A stretch of 64,000 bases of DNA from Phytophthora sp. 'mugwort' (lineage: Eukaryota > Oomycota > Peronosporomycetes > Peronosporales > Peronosporaceae), in contig JAUCEF010000013.1 of NCBI GenBank assembly GCA_033558025.1, positions 3,217,001-3,281,000 of the forward strand, read 5' to 3'. How positions within the stretch are numbered: position 1 is the first letter of the stretch; every line of letters starts with the position of its first letter. Below are positions 44,241 through 56,567 of this stretch, in pieces. Position numbers and translations under genes: made by a program. The notes beneath the pieces are model-generated. The model did not search any database. It was not told where the DNA came from and was given only the letters and a program-made list of their open reading frames with translations.

Positions 44241-45355
44241 ATGTCGACAGCCAATTGGTCTTTTGACCTCCCTCGTTCGCCTCGCGATAACATCCCTCGC
44301 CGTGGGCTAAGCCCTTCTGTGTCTCCGGCGCCTTCGTTATCGTCGTCATCCCGTACGGGAGAGGTCTCTGACCGTGCGCCACCCGCACCCTCGCGGCTCT
44401 TGGTGTGAGAGTATCACTCAGCGCATAAGCGCCGATACGGTCAAAGGACCATTAGTGGAGGCGGCGAAGCCGCTGGAGACAGTTCCCCCGTACGCATTGC
44501 GCGAGTCGCCCTCTTTGACGACCTCGAAGAAGGTGAAGAGGTGGTCGACTATACTGAGTCCATGTCCGGTAGTAGCCCTGTCCCCTCACCGAGCCCGCGC
44601 CGCCAACTGCCCCCGAATCCTATCGAGCTTTCGACTCCACGAGCCCTGCGCAATGCGCTTCCGCTGCCTTCCGATCATACCAGGGGATCTGGTGTCGTCA
44701 CCAATCCTTTGGACGAAGTCCAAAGCAACAGTTTGCGGCTGACCCGCAGCTCCCCCGTCGAGGCGGCCTATGGCTCGGCCGTTGCTTACCCAGTCACGTC
44801 GTGACTACGGCTTTGAGCCTCGCGATCCCAGCGGAGTGGCTCGCCGAATAGCATCAGAATTGCTTAACACGTATGTGATTCGGCCAGCGGCCGCAACACC
44901 CGACGAGTTCGCCGCGCGAGAGTCTCTCAGAGAAAGATACTTGACTCCTCAAGTGACTACTCAGTGTGAGTATCGTGAGCGCCTGCAAGTGCAAGCTTGG
45001 CATGGCTCGGTTCCACCGACGGACTTATCCATTCATTTTTCTGTCAGGACAGACGCCTTGGGAAGACGAGGGTCAATTCCAGAGCTGGGTTGAATGAGCT
45101 CGCAAGCTCTCTTCCATTGATGCCCTTCGGGCGGGTTTAAGTGAAACTGATGTTCGAGTCGAACATAGTCTCCGTTTCGAGTTCGCGACATGGAAGGCGA
45201 AGCGCCAGTTACCCCCTGCCTACCGGCCATGCCCACAGGACTCTCTCGCACTCTGTGCTCCTGCTGTCATAGCTAGCGGCTCTCACGCACGTGATGCCGC
45301 CCCTCTTCAAGACCAAAGCGACAGCTCTGCTGCTGCCCTTGCCCCCCCCCTAGTG
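44241..45355 (+). pseudogene. Gag-like ORF on the strand opposite the adjacent Gypsy pol
   Basis: The plus strand from ATG 44241 reads as one Ser/Pro-rich, then helical protein over about 370 codons, with at least one stop and a frameshift. It starts STANWSFDLPRSPRDN, then SGSSPVPSPSPRRQLPPNP, then ARRIASELLNTYVIRPA and RESLRERYLTPQV, then DALRAGLSETDVRVEHSL and FATWKAKRQLPPAYRPCP. The composition fits a retrotransposon gag or accessory ORF. It ends right where the minus-strand chromodomain frame ends (45357). It is either an antisense accessory ORF of the element or the gag of an inverted half. Confidence 0.55.
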
Positions 45356-45356
45356 G

Positions 45357-45602
45357 TTATTGCCGGGAAGCGCCAGGCGAGCGACGCCTTGGTCGCTGGC
45401 CCTCGGGCCGCTGCTTATCGCGTCGATGAAAAGCGTCCACGACGTCAGGGCAATATTTCCCGAGGGGAACCTCGTACTCCTGAGCGTTCTGTGAATGAGG
45501 ATAACCCTTCCATTTCACAATATATTGGGTACGACCCTGGCGACGGCGCCGTGCCGCTAAGCGCTCCACATGATACTGGGAAGTTCCCTGCTCATCGAGC
45601 AA
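45357..45602 (-). pseudogene. Gypsy-2 chromodomain
   Basis: The minus strand encodes YHVERLAARRRRQGRTQYIVKWKGYP, followed by NAQEYEVPL and DVVDAFHRR. This is a clear chromodomain at the end of pol, and it places the element in the chromovirus branch of Gypsy. The domain directs integration to marked chromatin in relatives. Confidence 0.9.
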
Positions 45603-45753
45603 CGGCCGTGGAGGTCGATGACCCGCTGGACCCTCGCTCTGCGAGTCACAGTGATCTGTTAGCTGTTTATAGGCGGGTGTAGATCCTGTTCGACTCGCCG
45701 CAGTTGGCGAGGAGTCACCGTGACCGTCTCGTTGACGAGATCGATACTGTGCA

Positions 45754-46847
45754 TCATCTGGTCGACTGGCTTCTGTCTCCTGTCTCGGTTGCCAACCGAC
45801 TAGAGCTCCTGGAGCAGCCCTCTGCTCGACGCTTCGAGGCGCTGGACCGTTCGCTCGCTGAGTTTCTACGTGGTGAGTTGGACCTCCTCGTGCGCCTCCA
45901 GCGCTTTGGCCAGCCAGGTTGTGGCGTCAAACCCTCCGCGCTCACCCGAGCCGGGTCTCGATATGGCTTAAGGAAGCCTACGTAAAACACGGGGTGTGTA
46001 CGCATCTTCTTCAGAAGATTGAGCGTGTACGCAAGGCCCTTCCTGGCCACGACCTTAAAAGGTCCAATGAAGCGCGGGCGCAACTTGGTCTTAAAGACCG
46101 CAGACACTACATGTGTAGGTAGGTTTTTAGCGTTTAATAAAACTTTGTCACCGAGTTTATACACTTCAATGTTGCTTCTGCACTTTGCATTGGCCTGTTT
46201 CTTCTGAACCTCTTGGCTTTCAGCCATCGATCGCATCGCGTACTTGTCGTAAGACTCTTAAAACGTGTAGACACGAACGTGTCAACTTGCCTGCGAACTA
46301 CAGCTGGGCTGATACCAGCTAGCCCATCGGCTGTCCCTCCCCCACTAAACCCAGAACCACGGAGTAGAGGCGTCAATGGGACGTGAGGGTGTGTGAGACC
46401 GTTCCAATAGAACGGGGGGAAGCCTGTCGAGGCATGCACCGCATTGTTCAATGAAAACTCAACGAGTGGGAGCATCGAGCTCCATTGCTTGGGTCTGTCT
46501 GCACAGACGCTCCGAAGCATGTCTTCAACTACGCGATTCACGCGTTCAGGCTGACCATCGGTCTGCGGATGGTCCGCTGTGGACATGTCGAGTCGAGTGC
46601 CGAGCACCTTAAAGACCGACATTCAAACCTTACCTGTGAAACGGGGGTATCGATCCGGGCCAATTGCCTCTGGCAGACCATGTTGCCGGAAGACACGATC
46701 CACGAACAGCGTGGCTGTACCTTCTCCATCGATGGAGTCCGGCACCGCCGCTAAATGAGCCATATTGCTCAATCGGTCGAAAAAGACCACGATGCCCGTG
46801 TCGCCCGCTACATCCCGTGGCAGGCCGAACACAAAGTCCATACTCAT
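45754..46847 (-). pseudogene. Gypsy-2 integrase core and C-terminal domain
   Basis: Pieces run 46847-46623 (SMDFVFGLPRD and VVFFDRLSNMAHL, the first catalytic Asp region), 46622-46134 (MSTADHPQTDGQPERVNRVVEDML, with the catalytic Glu region) and 46236-45754 (GDKVLLNAKNL, then LRPRFIGPFKVV and a Pro/Arg/Ser linker). Frameshifts lie between the pieces. Typical Ty3/Gypsy integrase. Confidence 0.88.
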
Positions 46848-46979
46848 GGATTGACAACACCCTGTGGTACCGTGTGTGTGTTACAGGCAAGCTGGCCAAC
46901 AGCGCAGCCGATGTGTGGCGAGGGTTTAACCCGTTGACACGTCTTCCACGTGCGTACATACGTGCTGACCCTCTTGTAA

Positions 46980-47900
46980 AGTTTCGGCCACCAGTAGTGG
47001 GATCGCACCAAGCTGTAGGTCTTTTCTCGACCGAGATGACCGCCAAGTGAGGTATCTTGTGCCTCATAGAGGATACGATACTTGAGATCCTCTTCGTGAG
47101 GAACCACGACACGTGGGGCGTCTTCTGGACCTGTATCGTAGTACAATAGGCCATCATCGAGAGTGCATCGATGTAGCCTCGCGCGCAAGCGCACTGACAG
47201 CTTAACGTCTGAGTTAGCAAACTCCGCGCTTCCTAGCGCATGCAGCAGAGCTATGCAGGACGCGTCACGTGCGTACAAAGCGCGGATCGATTCTGTCACA
47301 GACGAAGTCACCGTCGTGACGTGAGCGATTTCACAGTCGGGCCTGCGTGATAACGCATCGGCCAAGACGTTCTGCCTGCTAGGCTTGTACTTCACCTCGA
47401 AGTTGTACTCCGCAAAGAAGGAGACCCAACGGGCCATTATCTGAGAGAGATGAGGCGACTGCGTCGCAGTGCGTAGCGAGCATGATCAGTGTAGATCACA
47501 AACGGCTTGGAGCCGAGTAGGTGAGCCCTAAATTTGACAAGCGCATACTTCATCGCAAGTAGCTTTTTGTCATGAACTGGAAGTTCTTCTCAGCAGCCTT
47601 GAGCTGGTGAGATTCAAACTCGATCACGACTTCAGCCCTTCAGCGTCTGCTTGCAACAAAGCACTGCCAATGGCGAAGTCCGACGCGTCACAGACGATAC
47701 TGAAAGGACGATCGAGATCTGGCAACGCCACGAACGGCGCCTGAAGGAGACTCTCCTTAATGGCTTCAAAAGCCGCTTGATGTCCGGTGTCCAAACACCA
47801 GACCACATCTTTCTTAAAGCGATTGGACAGTGGACTTGGCACCTCAGCATAGTTCTTGCTGTACTTGTGCAAGTAATTGGCCAGGCCAAGCCACTTCTGT
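46980..47900 (-). pseudogene. Gypsy-2 RNase H and integrase zinc finger
   Basis: The 47872-47624 piece has the RNase H start (PFSIVCDASDFAIGSALLQ). 47437-46980 has its end (VSFFAEYNFEVKYKPS, VLADALSRRPD) and the integrase zinc-binding region (LGGHLGREKTYSLVRSHYWWP). There are frame changes between them. Confidence 0.88.
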
Positions 47901-48039
47901 AAGTCTTTCTGGTTCTTTGGAACTAGCCGGTCTACAATGGTCTTGACCTTGGCGGGATCCGCTCGAAGGCCTCGCTTCCCAATGAATCATCCCTGAAAGG
48001 GGATCTCTTCGGCGCCGAAGACACACTTGTCAATGTTGT

Positions 48040-48583
48040 CATAGAACTTGCGTGTGCGCATGCACTCGAGCACTCTCGCAGGTGCTCAATGTGGTTCTCC
48101 ACATCAGTCTATCCGTGCTCCGCACGACTGTGGACGAATATATCGTCAGAGTATGTCTGAGCATACACACTATGGGGTCTGAACAGTTGCGTCACAAGAC
48201 GATTGAACGTCGCAGGCGCGTTCGACAGCCCTTGGGGCATTACTAGCCACTGCCAGAGCACACCGCTCGGAGTGCTGACCGCCGTAAGCGGAATATCGCT
48301 TGCTCGCATGAGCAACTGATAGTATCCATCAATCAGTCGAGGGCACTGTACACTGTACACCCCGCCATGTTGTTCTGGAAAACGTCCTTCCTAGGAATAG
48401 CCGTTTGCGCCGGAATGGTGGCCGCGTTAAGCTTATTAAAAGTATGAACGATTCGCCACTTTTCATTCGGCTGTCTGACGCAGAACGTAGGCGTTGAGTG
48501 CGGAGACTTGCTCTCGCGCACCATACCCGCCTCGTGCTTAGCATGGAAGAACGCTCAATGACGTCACACTGCTCTTGTGACAA
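48040..48583 (-). pseudogene. Gypsy-2 reverse transcriptase
   Basis: The 48524-48333 piece (SPHSTPTFCVRQPNEKWRIV, FNKLNAATIPAQ) and the 48360-48109 piece (DGYYQLLMRASDIPLT, VMPQGLSNAPATFNRLV, YAQTYSDDIFVHS) cover the palm domain. The active site reads YSDD rather than YVDD/YADD. A shift lies between the pieces. Confidence 0.88.
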
Positions 48584-48759
48584 AGACTACTGCCTTGTCA
48601 CGCAGTATTTGGTTCCAGGAACCAGGTCATTCCATTACGTACACCTCGATCCCGAAGTTTCTTCTGGGAGGTTCCTTCGAGACCACGTCTTGATATTCCT
48701 TCACCAAAGGTAGTACGGATCCGAGGGGTCCTTGAGGATAGAGGATCCTGCACGCGCAT

Positions 48760-49887
48760 TCAGCGCCTGCTTTGTGTCCTCAAGGACTGCTTTATCCAAA
48801 AGCGACGACGAATTAACTCCTCTTCAGGTCGTAGAATGACCAACTCGGCTAACTCGCCGGCTTTCAAGGCATCGCCGAACTCGCCCATGGACATCTTGTC
48901 CAGCTCCAACAGAGCGTCCCCAGTGGGCATAGTCTTTAGACTGAAGTCGCCATTGACTTCCCCTGTCACTCCGTTGACGAGTGTATATAGCTGCTGCAAT
49001 CACTAGGAGTCTCTTCACTCGTCATACTAGACGCATCAAACGCTCTGCGTCTCATGGCTGACGCCTGGCGTCGTAGCCTTCTCCCCGCTGAGACTGTTTG
49101 CCTCGGAGAGGTCCTAAAAGTCACATCAGCTGCGTCTCCAGGTGTTTCACCGTGTGCGTTTCACCCGAGACTGGTATGTCTTGACCGACAATCGTCGCAG
49201 AGCTGCGACGCTCGCAGTCTCCACCCCGTGGAATATGTGCCACGTCACCTCATCAGCGGGCGCTCGGCTTTGATAGCCCGGCCCACGGCCGGCCACACCA
49301 CGCATGGAGTGTAGCGACAACTCGTCGTCGTGATGAGTGTCACTGTCGTGACCAATGTCACCATGACGTCGGTCACCCAGCGGATTTCCTGCCGCTCCAC
49401 TTGCATCTTGAGGCCCACGGCCACGATGCCCCGGCATACTGCCGACCACGCATGGCGTGTAACAACATACCGTCATCATGACGAATGTCGTTGTCGTGAC
49501 ACATGTCACCTGTGTCACCCAGCGGGTTTCCTGCCGCTCCAGACACAGCCAACGAGCTCTGCTCGGGATTCTTGGCCTCAACACTTCAGCGTCTACAAGC
49601 TCGGATACTCCGATGTCCAGCATGTTGACCGACTCGGTCTAGTCCCCACGCCAAAAGCGCTTTTTCTTTCTAGCAGAGGTGGGTTGATGACTCACCAAAG
49701 CTCCACCAGGAGTAAAGTGCGTTGCACCCAAGGTCTTCGACCTCCAATCAATCCATGGCTCATGGCGTTCCAGCCATTCCGTGCCCAGGATGAGGTCGCA
49801 CCTCGAATCCAGATCCAGGACCAGAGAGCGTTCCACTCTATCGAAGTCGAGAAACTTCACGCCCAGGTTCACAGGAACCTTAGACAT
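48760..49887 (-). pseudogene. Gypsy-2 aspartic protease and linker with internal repeat
   Basis: 49887-49639 encodes the second half of the protease (LDFDRVERSLVLDLDSRCDLILG, then EWLERHEPWIDW). The linker to the reverse transcriptase is interrupted by a diverged tandem repeat (49262-49540). 48999-48760 holds the MSMGEFGDALKAGELAELV block, shared with 13034 (+). Gag and the 5' LTR are missing: the Copia-1 element abuts at about 49975. Confidence 0.8.
49262..49540. repeat. Diverged tandem repeat of about 142-148 bp in the Gypsy-2 linker
   Basis: The words CACGCATGG(A/C)GTGTA, GTCGTGA and CACCCAGCGG(A/G)TTTCCTGCCGCTCCA occur twice in the same order, 142-148 bp apart. The repeat unit is out of frame with itself, so the two copies are read in different frames. 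Confidence 0.75.
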
Positions 49888-49974
49888 CGCGACGCGGGTC
49901 CCCGTCGCTAGGCGAACAGTGATGATGCAACTCCTGCGCTTCCTGAGCGCCTCAGCGTATTACTGACTTCCTTC

Positions 49975-50402
49975 CATCGTGGAGCAATCTATAATTGCAA
50001 TTACTGTATTGTCAACTATTTAGATTATCGAAAATTTCCAAACCCTATATAATATATTGCTGTATTGGGTTCGTGTGGTCCCTCGTACTTGTCCGTGTAT
50101 TTGTATGGTGCTCCCACTGACTGACCATTGTCTGGCTCAGATTATGCTGTGTGTGCTTTGGCCTTCTCGAATACGCTCCGCGACACTTCGCCGAGTAGTT
50201 CACGAAACGTCTCGAACCTCACCCGCACGAGCCCCTTCGTCATCGTGTCTGCGATCATATGGTCGGTTCCCATGTGGTCGATGCGTAGCTCTCCTTGTGT
50301 AGTGTTTAATGAAATAAAGTGGTACTTGTTGTCAATGTGTTTCGCATTGTGATGTTTGCCTGGCTTGGTTGTTAGCACGATCGCTTCTGTGTTGTCACAC
50401 AT
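49975..50402 (-). pseudogene. Copia-1 RNase H and 3' end
   Basis: 50402-50142 encodes the end of a Copia RNase H (CDNTEAIVLTTKP, KHIDNKYHFI, HMIADTMTKGL). Beyond it, 50141-49975 is AT-rich and probably a truncated LTR that runs into the Gypsy-2 protease. Confidence 0.85.
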
Positions 50403-50889
50403 CGCCCGTGGTACGGGTCCATCGAAATGCGTAGCTCATTTCATAGCCGTCGTAACCACAGGATATATTAAACGCCCTCACTCATAGCAATATACTCTGC
50501 TTCCATGGTGCTTAACGCGTTAATTCCTTGTTTGCTTGAACCATACGATACTGTTGCTCCATTCAGTGAAATCACCTAGCTGCTGATGCGTCGATCTTCT
50601 GTAATGTTTGCATTGTCATCATCGGTGTAAACCATCAAGCCCACTGGCTCCACTTCATGATCTTCTGTCACCACTAGCACTAGTCCGTAGTCTGTTGTCT
50701 TTCATCGATAACGTAATACTCGTTCATGACCGTAATGCGTCCTGTGTGGTTGCTCATACTCTTCTAGACGATGTAACACATGCGCCAAGTCTGGTCTCGA
50801 TGCGGAAACCAAATACTGCAATGCTCCCACTATTTCGCGATACTGTATGTCTCGCGGGTCTTCATTCGATTCAACTTCAATAACTACGA

Positions 50890-51750
50890 TTATTCTGGTG
50901 TTGCAACGCCGAGGCTCTTCTGAATCACGAACCGCTTAAGTACCTCTTCAATATATGTATCTTGCAAAAAGAACACTGTCCGTGTAGGTCTGTCAATGAC
51001 CACCTCTACCCCGAGTAGGTATTTAACTGGCCACAGGTCAACGCGTTCAAATGTCGCTTGAACTTGTAGAGCTGTCTTCTCGCACCAGGTCTTGCGGACC
51101 CATGAGCAGTACGCCGTCACGATATACTGTCAGTAGCATTGTAATCTCCCCCTTTTGGATTCTGGCATAAAAACGACCGTAGTCAGCTTCAATTCTCATG
51201 AACCCCATCACCACGAAATGATCGTGTAGTGTCTGGTTCCACACCATCGGTGATTGCTTGAGTCCACAGCGACTTGATCAGTCGACAGATTGTAGCTCCG
51301 CCGTTGGCTGCAAACCCCATAGACTGCTCCATCTACACCGTCTTATCTAACATCCAGTGCAGGAATGCTGTCTTGACATCGTACTGCAGTATCTTTCAAC
51401 CGCGTTGGATACTGAGGTAAATAGCCACACAAATCGCCTCGAATCTGATAACAGGCGCATAGGCCTAAAAATAAATTAACACCGAAAAGATGCTTGAATC
51501 CATGCACGACCAACCTTGCTGTGAATCGTTTCATCATACCGCGCTCATCTTTCTTGACTCAATAAACCCAACTGTTCGTAATAATGGACTTCTTGCTTTC
51601 TGCACTTGTACGCCGCACTAGCACCCACACACCGTGGCGCTTCAGCGGCTCCATCTCTTCCTCCATGGCTGCCTGCCAATGCGAGGGGTAGTGCACGCCT
51701 TTCATGGCTTCTTTGTATGTCTTGGGAACCTGATATCATCCGCATTCAAT
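50890..51750 (-). pseudogene. Copia-1 reverse transcriptase
   Basis: Pieces at 51745-51545, 51537-51343 (FTARLVVHGFKHLFGVN), 51247-51047 (FVVMGFMRIEADYGRFY) and 51120-50890 (VKYLLGVEVVIDR) follow Copia order. The active-site position reads YRDG in place of YVDD, so it is dead even apart from the shifts. Confidence 0.85.
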
Positions 51751-52332
51751 GGCGTGGTCGGATTTATGGTTCTACTTCCGGGCTCAGAATATTTTTCTGA
51801 TTCACGAGTACCAACAGTCACTGACTTCCCTTGTTCTTCGTCAGGAAGTGCACCTCGTAGTCTGACAGCCGTGTTGGCTGTACACTTCCTTCTTGGTCGA
51901 CCGCTGACAAATTCCTTCGGTGTTTTTTGGTGCGTCTCTTGCGTGGGCTTGCTGACGGCTGGTTTTTTCTCCTTCTTTGTTTGTGAACCGCACTCGTTTT
52001 GCACTTGTAATTGGATCCCCCCCTTGTGATTCGTACCGGCGCCTGGAGCCTCAGTCACACTTGTTGCATGTTTCGTAGTCGTAATTGGAACCTCAAACTT
52101 CCTTTTCTTTCCTCCTGGAACTTCCAGCGTCTTTCCATGCTTGGTACCACTTGTAGCTGGACTGTCCAGCTCTCGTTCATGAGCAGCGAGTTCATTGCGC
52201 CGTTCCACAGTCGGCGGCTCGCACCTGGCAGCTGGTTAGGTCCTCCATTCCGCCACGGATGCGGGTATATGGAATTTTCTTGGGTAGCGTAGCCTCGTCA
52301 GCACCGTAAGCGTTCTTGAGTAATCGCTCGAT

Positions 52333-53310
52333 TTACTCTTGCTTGATGATGTAATCTTCCTTGAATTTCATGTCCCCATTTTGTGCTGTCTTGGTTAGGC
52401 CTGTCTTAGCGTCGATGTAGGTGTACCCCTTCGTCCCGGTGTTATATCCCACCGGGATGCCTACTTGGGGCGTTTCCTTGACCTTTTCCTTCGGTTTCTT
52501 TGACAGCATAGGTATCGTATAGAACACGACGCTGTCTGCGTCTTCATGTGTTTTACCGAGGGCCGGCTTCTGTAGATCACCTCGTGAGGTGTTCTTTCGG
52601 CAAGCACGCGCGTTGCGGTATGGTTCACAGTATCCTCCCTTAGCGTCATTTGTAGCTGGGCCATCGATAGGGGCGCCCTGACCTTGGTCATCAGGACTCC
52701 GTTTCCTCGCTCCACCATACCGTTATCTTGAGGTGCGTACCGGTTGGTAATTGCTAGGTCAATCACTTGCTCCTCACAGAACTTCTTGGTGTCACGGTTA
52801 ATCAAATCCCCCCCTTTATCTGAGAAGAGTGTAATGACGTTGAGCTTCTTCGACTTGAACTTGTTCTGCAACTTTCGAACTAGGTTCATCATGTGTCTGC
52901 ATGCTTCGGCCTTGTTCACCAACAGGTAAATCGATTGAAATCTGCTGTACTCATCCACCCTTTGCAGGAACTGAGTGTACACATCCATGGTTACCTCTCC
53001 TACTGACTAGGTCCGCTCATAGGCGATGCAATGGCCTTGTGGGCTTCGTTGTTTTTCTCCGTAAGCCATAGGGTTAGCTTTGGTATAAATCACACGGAAT
53101 ACTGCCGTAAGCAGAAATCGCCTTGTTAATCTTAAGGTCCTCGACCACCGACTGCTTCGACATGCCTTCTTGTCCGCATGGCCGAAGCGCTTGTTCCAGA
53201 CTTCCATGGTAGCAGCTGGCACGAGTCTAGCTCTATTAATAGTCGTTGCCATCACACTGGCTACTGGCGTTCGTCCTTCCGGCGGTGCTGGTGCTAATAA
53301 ACTGTACAAG
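52333..53310 (-). pseudogene. Copia-1 integrase
   Basis: 53309-53007 has the zinc-binding start (MEVWNKRFGHADKKA). 52988-52461 has the core (VDEYSRFQSIYLLVNKAEA, LFSDKGGDLINRD, NRYAPQDNGMVERGNGVLM, and TPHEVIYRSRP). 52527-52333 continues the C-terminal part with VGYNTGTKGYTYIDAKT. The linker 52208-51702 is low complexity. Confidence 0.88.
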
Positions 53311-53352
53311 CCGTTCTTCTTCTTGTCACGGCTCTAGGTCAGGTATGTCGTC

Positions 53353-54871
53353 TCACGGTAGATGTCGCTTGAAAACGACACTGCATATCCACGTCTCTGC
53401 ATAAAGTCCTGAGATATAAAATTCACTTTGGCGTTTGGAGTGTACCACACTTCCGGCAACAGCCTTTCTCATCTTTTCCGTGAGATCGTTTCGCATGACG
53501 ATCTCCATAGTATCCTGGAGGCACGCCGCTTTGATGCTATCGTTCATCATCGCCAGGTACAGGAACTTGTCAATCTCATTTAGTTCAATAAAGCACTCTA
53601 TGACGCCGCAGATGTTTGCTTGGCTCTCGTTGTCGAGCTTCCACTCGATCACATCCTTGGGTACTCTTTGTCTTGGTGGGCCTTCACCGTAAGTACACGC
53701 GCCACGTCGTCCCGGCTAGCACCACTGCTGACTCCAAAATGGCTGCCACTCGGGCGACCGCCACGTCCGCGTCCTCTTCCGCGCCTGCCTGGACTGGCGC
53801 TTAGCTCTCTTCGACCACTCCCACCACTGTAGTCACGGTTGCATGGGAAGACATTATCTTGCCCAATGTCCCATGTCTCCGCGATTGCGACACGTCGATC
53901 GTCCTTGCCCTTGACTCACCGATCGGCGTGCATCTCTCGCCGACTGGCGTACATTGGGTCGGTGACCTCCAATTAAGTTCACTTGGCAGTAGTCGGAACT
54001 AGCATTGATCACCGGTTCTGCTGAGCTTCGCCATGAACATAGTCTGCAAGAATCCGATGCTTGTGACAACGTCTCGAATGAGCTGGGATCTTGCCGCTTC
54101 GTGCCTTAGTAGACGCGCATTATGTCAGGGTTGACACCACTTGTGTTGGTAAACAGCAGTTCGATAAACATGTCTGTGTCCATCGTTCAGTTCGCTCAAT
54201 TTAGGTCCGTGAGCAAGTTCGACATGTTGTCAACGTACTTGTGCAGTGACTCGCCCTTTCAAGCTTATGTTGCATCTCCGAACAAATCGCAATGCCTTCT
54301 TTTGTCCGACGAGGTTAAACTCGCTGCCGATCTTCTTCCACAGGCGGGTCGGGTCCCCTGAAATCACATCCTCGCGGTATATCTCCAAGTGGGCGTCGTC
54401 GAGTGACCCCACGAGAATCGTATGCGCTTTTATATACTTGGTCCGCCAGCAGTTCCTCTGTCTCGGCGTTTCGTAATGCTCGATCTTATTCACATTGGTA
54501 TCTATACCAACTATTCCCATCGCCCTCAGGCTTGTCTGTATGCATAGGTCCCAGGTAGGATAATTGGTTCCGTTAATCGGCGGGATGTTGATCATCTTCG
54601 ACGTGTCCTTCATCACCATCTTGTTCTGCCCGCGTAGCCCTTCGTAAACTTCTTCGTTCTCTGCGAAGTCTGGACTTAACGCGGCCTCTTGTTTGCTTTC
54701 TGGGCTGTCTGTCCGTTGGACACTGGATCTTTCTTTTTCTGGAATGGCGGCTGCTGTTCTCGACACCATCCGTGTCAGATTTGGCTCCTGCCATCTGAGT
54801 ACCGGTATCCGTACTGTTATCTCCAATGGTAACCTTTCCGGTACCGAACAGATAACCGAACTGGTATTCAA
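53353..54871 (-). pseudogene. Copia-1 gag and protease region
   Basis: 54871-54230 encodes gag (PPINGTNYPTWDLCIQTSLRA, then TILVGSLDDAHLEIYREDV, WKKIGSEFNLVGQKKALRF). A zinc-knuckle remnant CRNRGDMGHWAR lies near 53900-53860. 53652-53353 is protease-like and linker text. Frames are broken in several places. Confidence 0.8.
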
Positions 54872-54989
54872 ACGGTATCCTTGCCTACGTCGGTGACTAT
54901 CCGTGCCGATGTTGCCGACGTCTTCTTCACGGACATCTTCCCTAGACGGCCCCTCATTGGGCTCCTAACCTGTCGTAGCGTCTTCCTTA

Positions 54990-55290
54990 CTCTCTCCTTG
55001 TACCTGCATATTGTTATAGCACTTTAGGAAGAAACTCGTGACGGGCGGGGCCTGAACGGCTCCCCGGGACTAGGCTTGGACGAGCATGGGGACTGGCTGG
55101 GAACTGGGTTGTGAGTGCCATGCATGTCAGCCCCGTCGCTCGTCCTTCCACACGCCCTGATTTATTCTATGCTATACTAAGGCTAATATGTTAGAGATCA
55201 GTTACGCAACGATCGTGTCCATTTTTTCCCATCGGACATGGCAGCACAAATTATCTTGCAATTATCTAGCCACCTCCATTCCATGCGACC
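54990..55290. repeat. Probable 5' LTR region of Copia-1
   Basis: 55118-55290 matches 41120-41310 in several long blocks and sits at the 5' side of Copia-1 gag, where an LTR is expected. No matching 3' LTR is visible at 49975-50141, so that end is truncated or of a different origin. Confidence 0.45.
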
Positions 55291-56567
55291 GGGTCGTTCT
55301 CCAAGAACCGAATCATGAACGAGTTGGTGGCGAATACTATCGCGTCGGCACACCTCGATCCGAAAATTATCACGGATGAGCCAACAAACGAAGATTTCCG
55401 CCGGGTAGAGCCTCCACGGAGCGAAACAGTTGCGGGAAAGATGGCGATATAGGCGGTCTCGACTAAGATGATGATGGTGCTGCTTCTACCATCCGACGTC
55501 GTTGTCTACAGAGGAGCTAAATGAGCATCTTCAATGGATGGCACAACGTTTAGCTAGCGCCGATGCGATGGGGGTGCCTTCAAGAGAGATTACGGACTTC
55601 GAACGATGCAGAGAGTGTTTAGATAAGCGCTTGCGCGTAAGCAAGGCCGCAAACAGCAAAAATCGATGCTCCACTTCTTCGGACGTCCTGCACCAAACTG
55701 ACCTTAAAAATAGTTGAGCACCTTTGCGTAGTGATAATGGATACTCTTGTATCACCAAACGCTAAGTAGAGGGTAGAGGAACGTTTGATATGTGCTTGTA
55801 AGGTGTCATTGGGAACCCTCGTCGTATCTATCTGTGGAGAAAATTTCAATTCCGGTACCACGAGCGAGAGGATTATCTATAAGTCTTATACCATACAATA
55901 AAATTTTCGACCCTCCGACCACGCATAAAACGGCGAAAGAGGGGTTATCGCTATATAATGTCACCTAGCCTTGCGCTTCGCGCTGTCCTAATAACCCTGG
56001 CGGCTTCCACGGTTCGCTGGTGACAATACCTAACCCCGCTACGGCTGTGCCATCGCTTGACGTTGACAGTGCCTGGTACTGGGCTTGCACCCGCATGCTT
56101 CGCCACGGTCTGCAAACCCCAGGCATGTTCGCTTCTCTCGCGTGTGTGCCCTCCGTCTCCTGGTTACGACCAATCAACCTGCTTGAATATCGCATTATAC
56201 TTGCTCTGACTACACCATTTGCTGATCAAGTCACAAAATTTTCAAACCAAGCTGCAAAACGGGTTATGGGTAGTAATGCAAAATTGCATTTTTCATGTTT
56301 TGCAAATCCGATGGATTCTTTTTTTTTTCAAGCAAATTGCAAACTGCCTTGCACCAGTGATTTGGAGTGAACTGGAGCCGCCCCCAGTCGACGCAAGCAC
56401 CCGTTCTCCCACGCATTAAACTCACTTTCGATAATACAGTCCGAACCGCAGCCCTCCAAGAAGAGCATCTCTTTCGCGAGAGACTAGGCAAAGGGTCGCG
56501 TCGTCCGCGCCTTCCAAGAAGGCAAGAACTTAAAAGGAGGTGGCAGCCGCCAACGACGTAAAACTTT
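55291..56567. other. No gene recognised
   Basis: One plus-strand frame (55502-55717) is helical and charged but matches nothing known. 55960-56150 has short GC-rich inverted words (CTTGCGCTTCGCG) of the sort seen at 23.5 kb. No transposase signature was seen. Confidence 0.4.

Noticed and set aside
45353..45985. Plus-strand open frames of 109 and 93 codons
   Set aside because: They are antisense to the Gypsy-2 chromodomain and integrase linker, whose minus-strand motifs are unambiguous.
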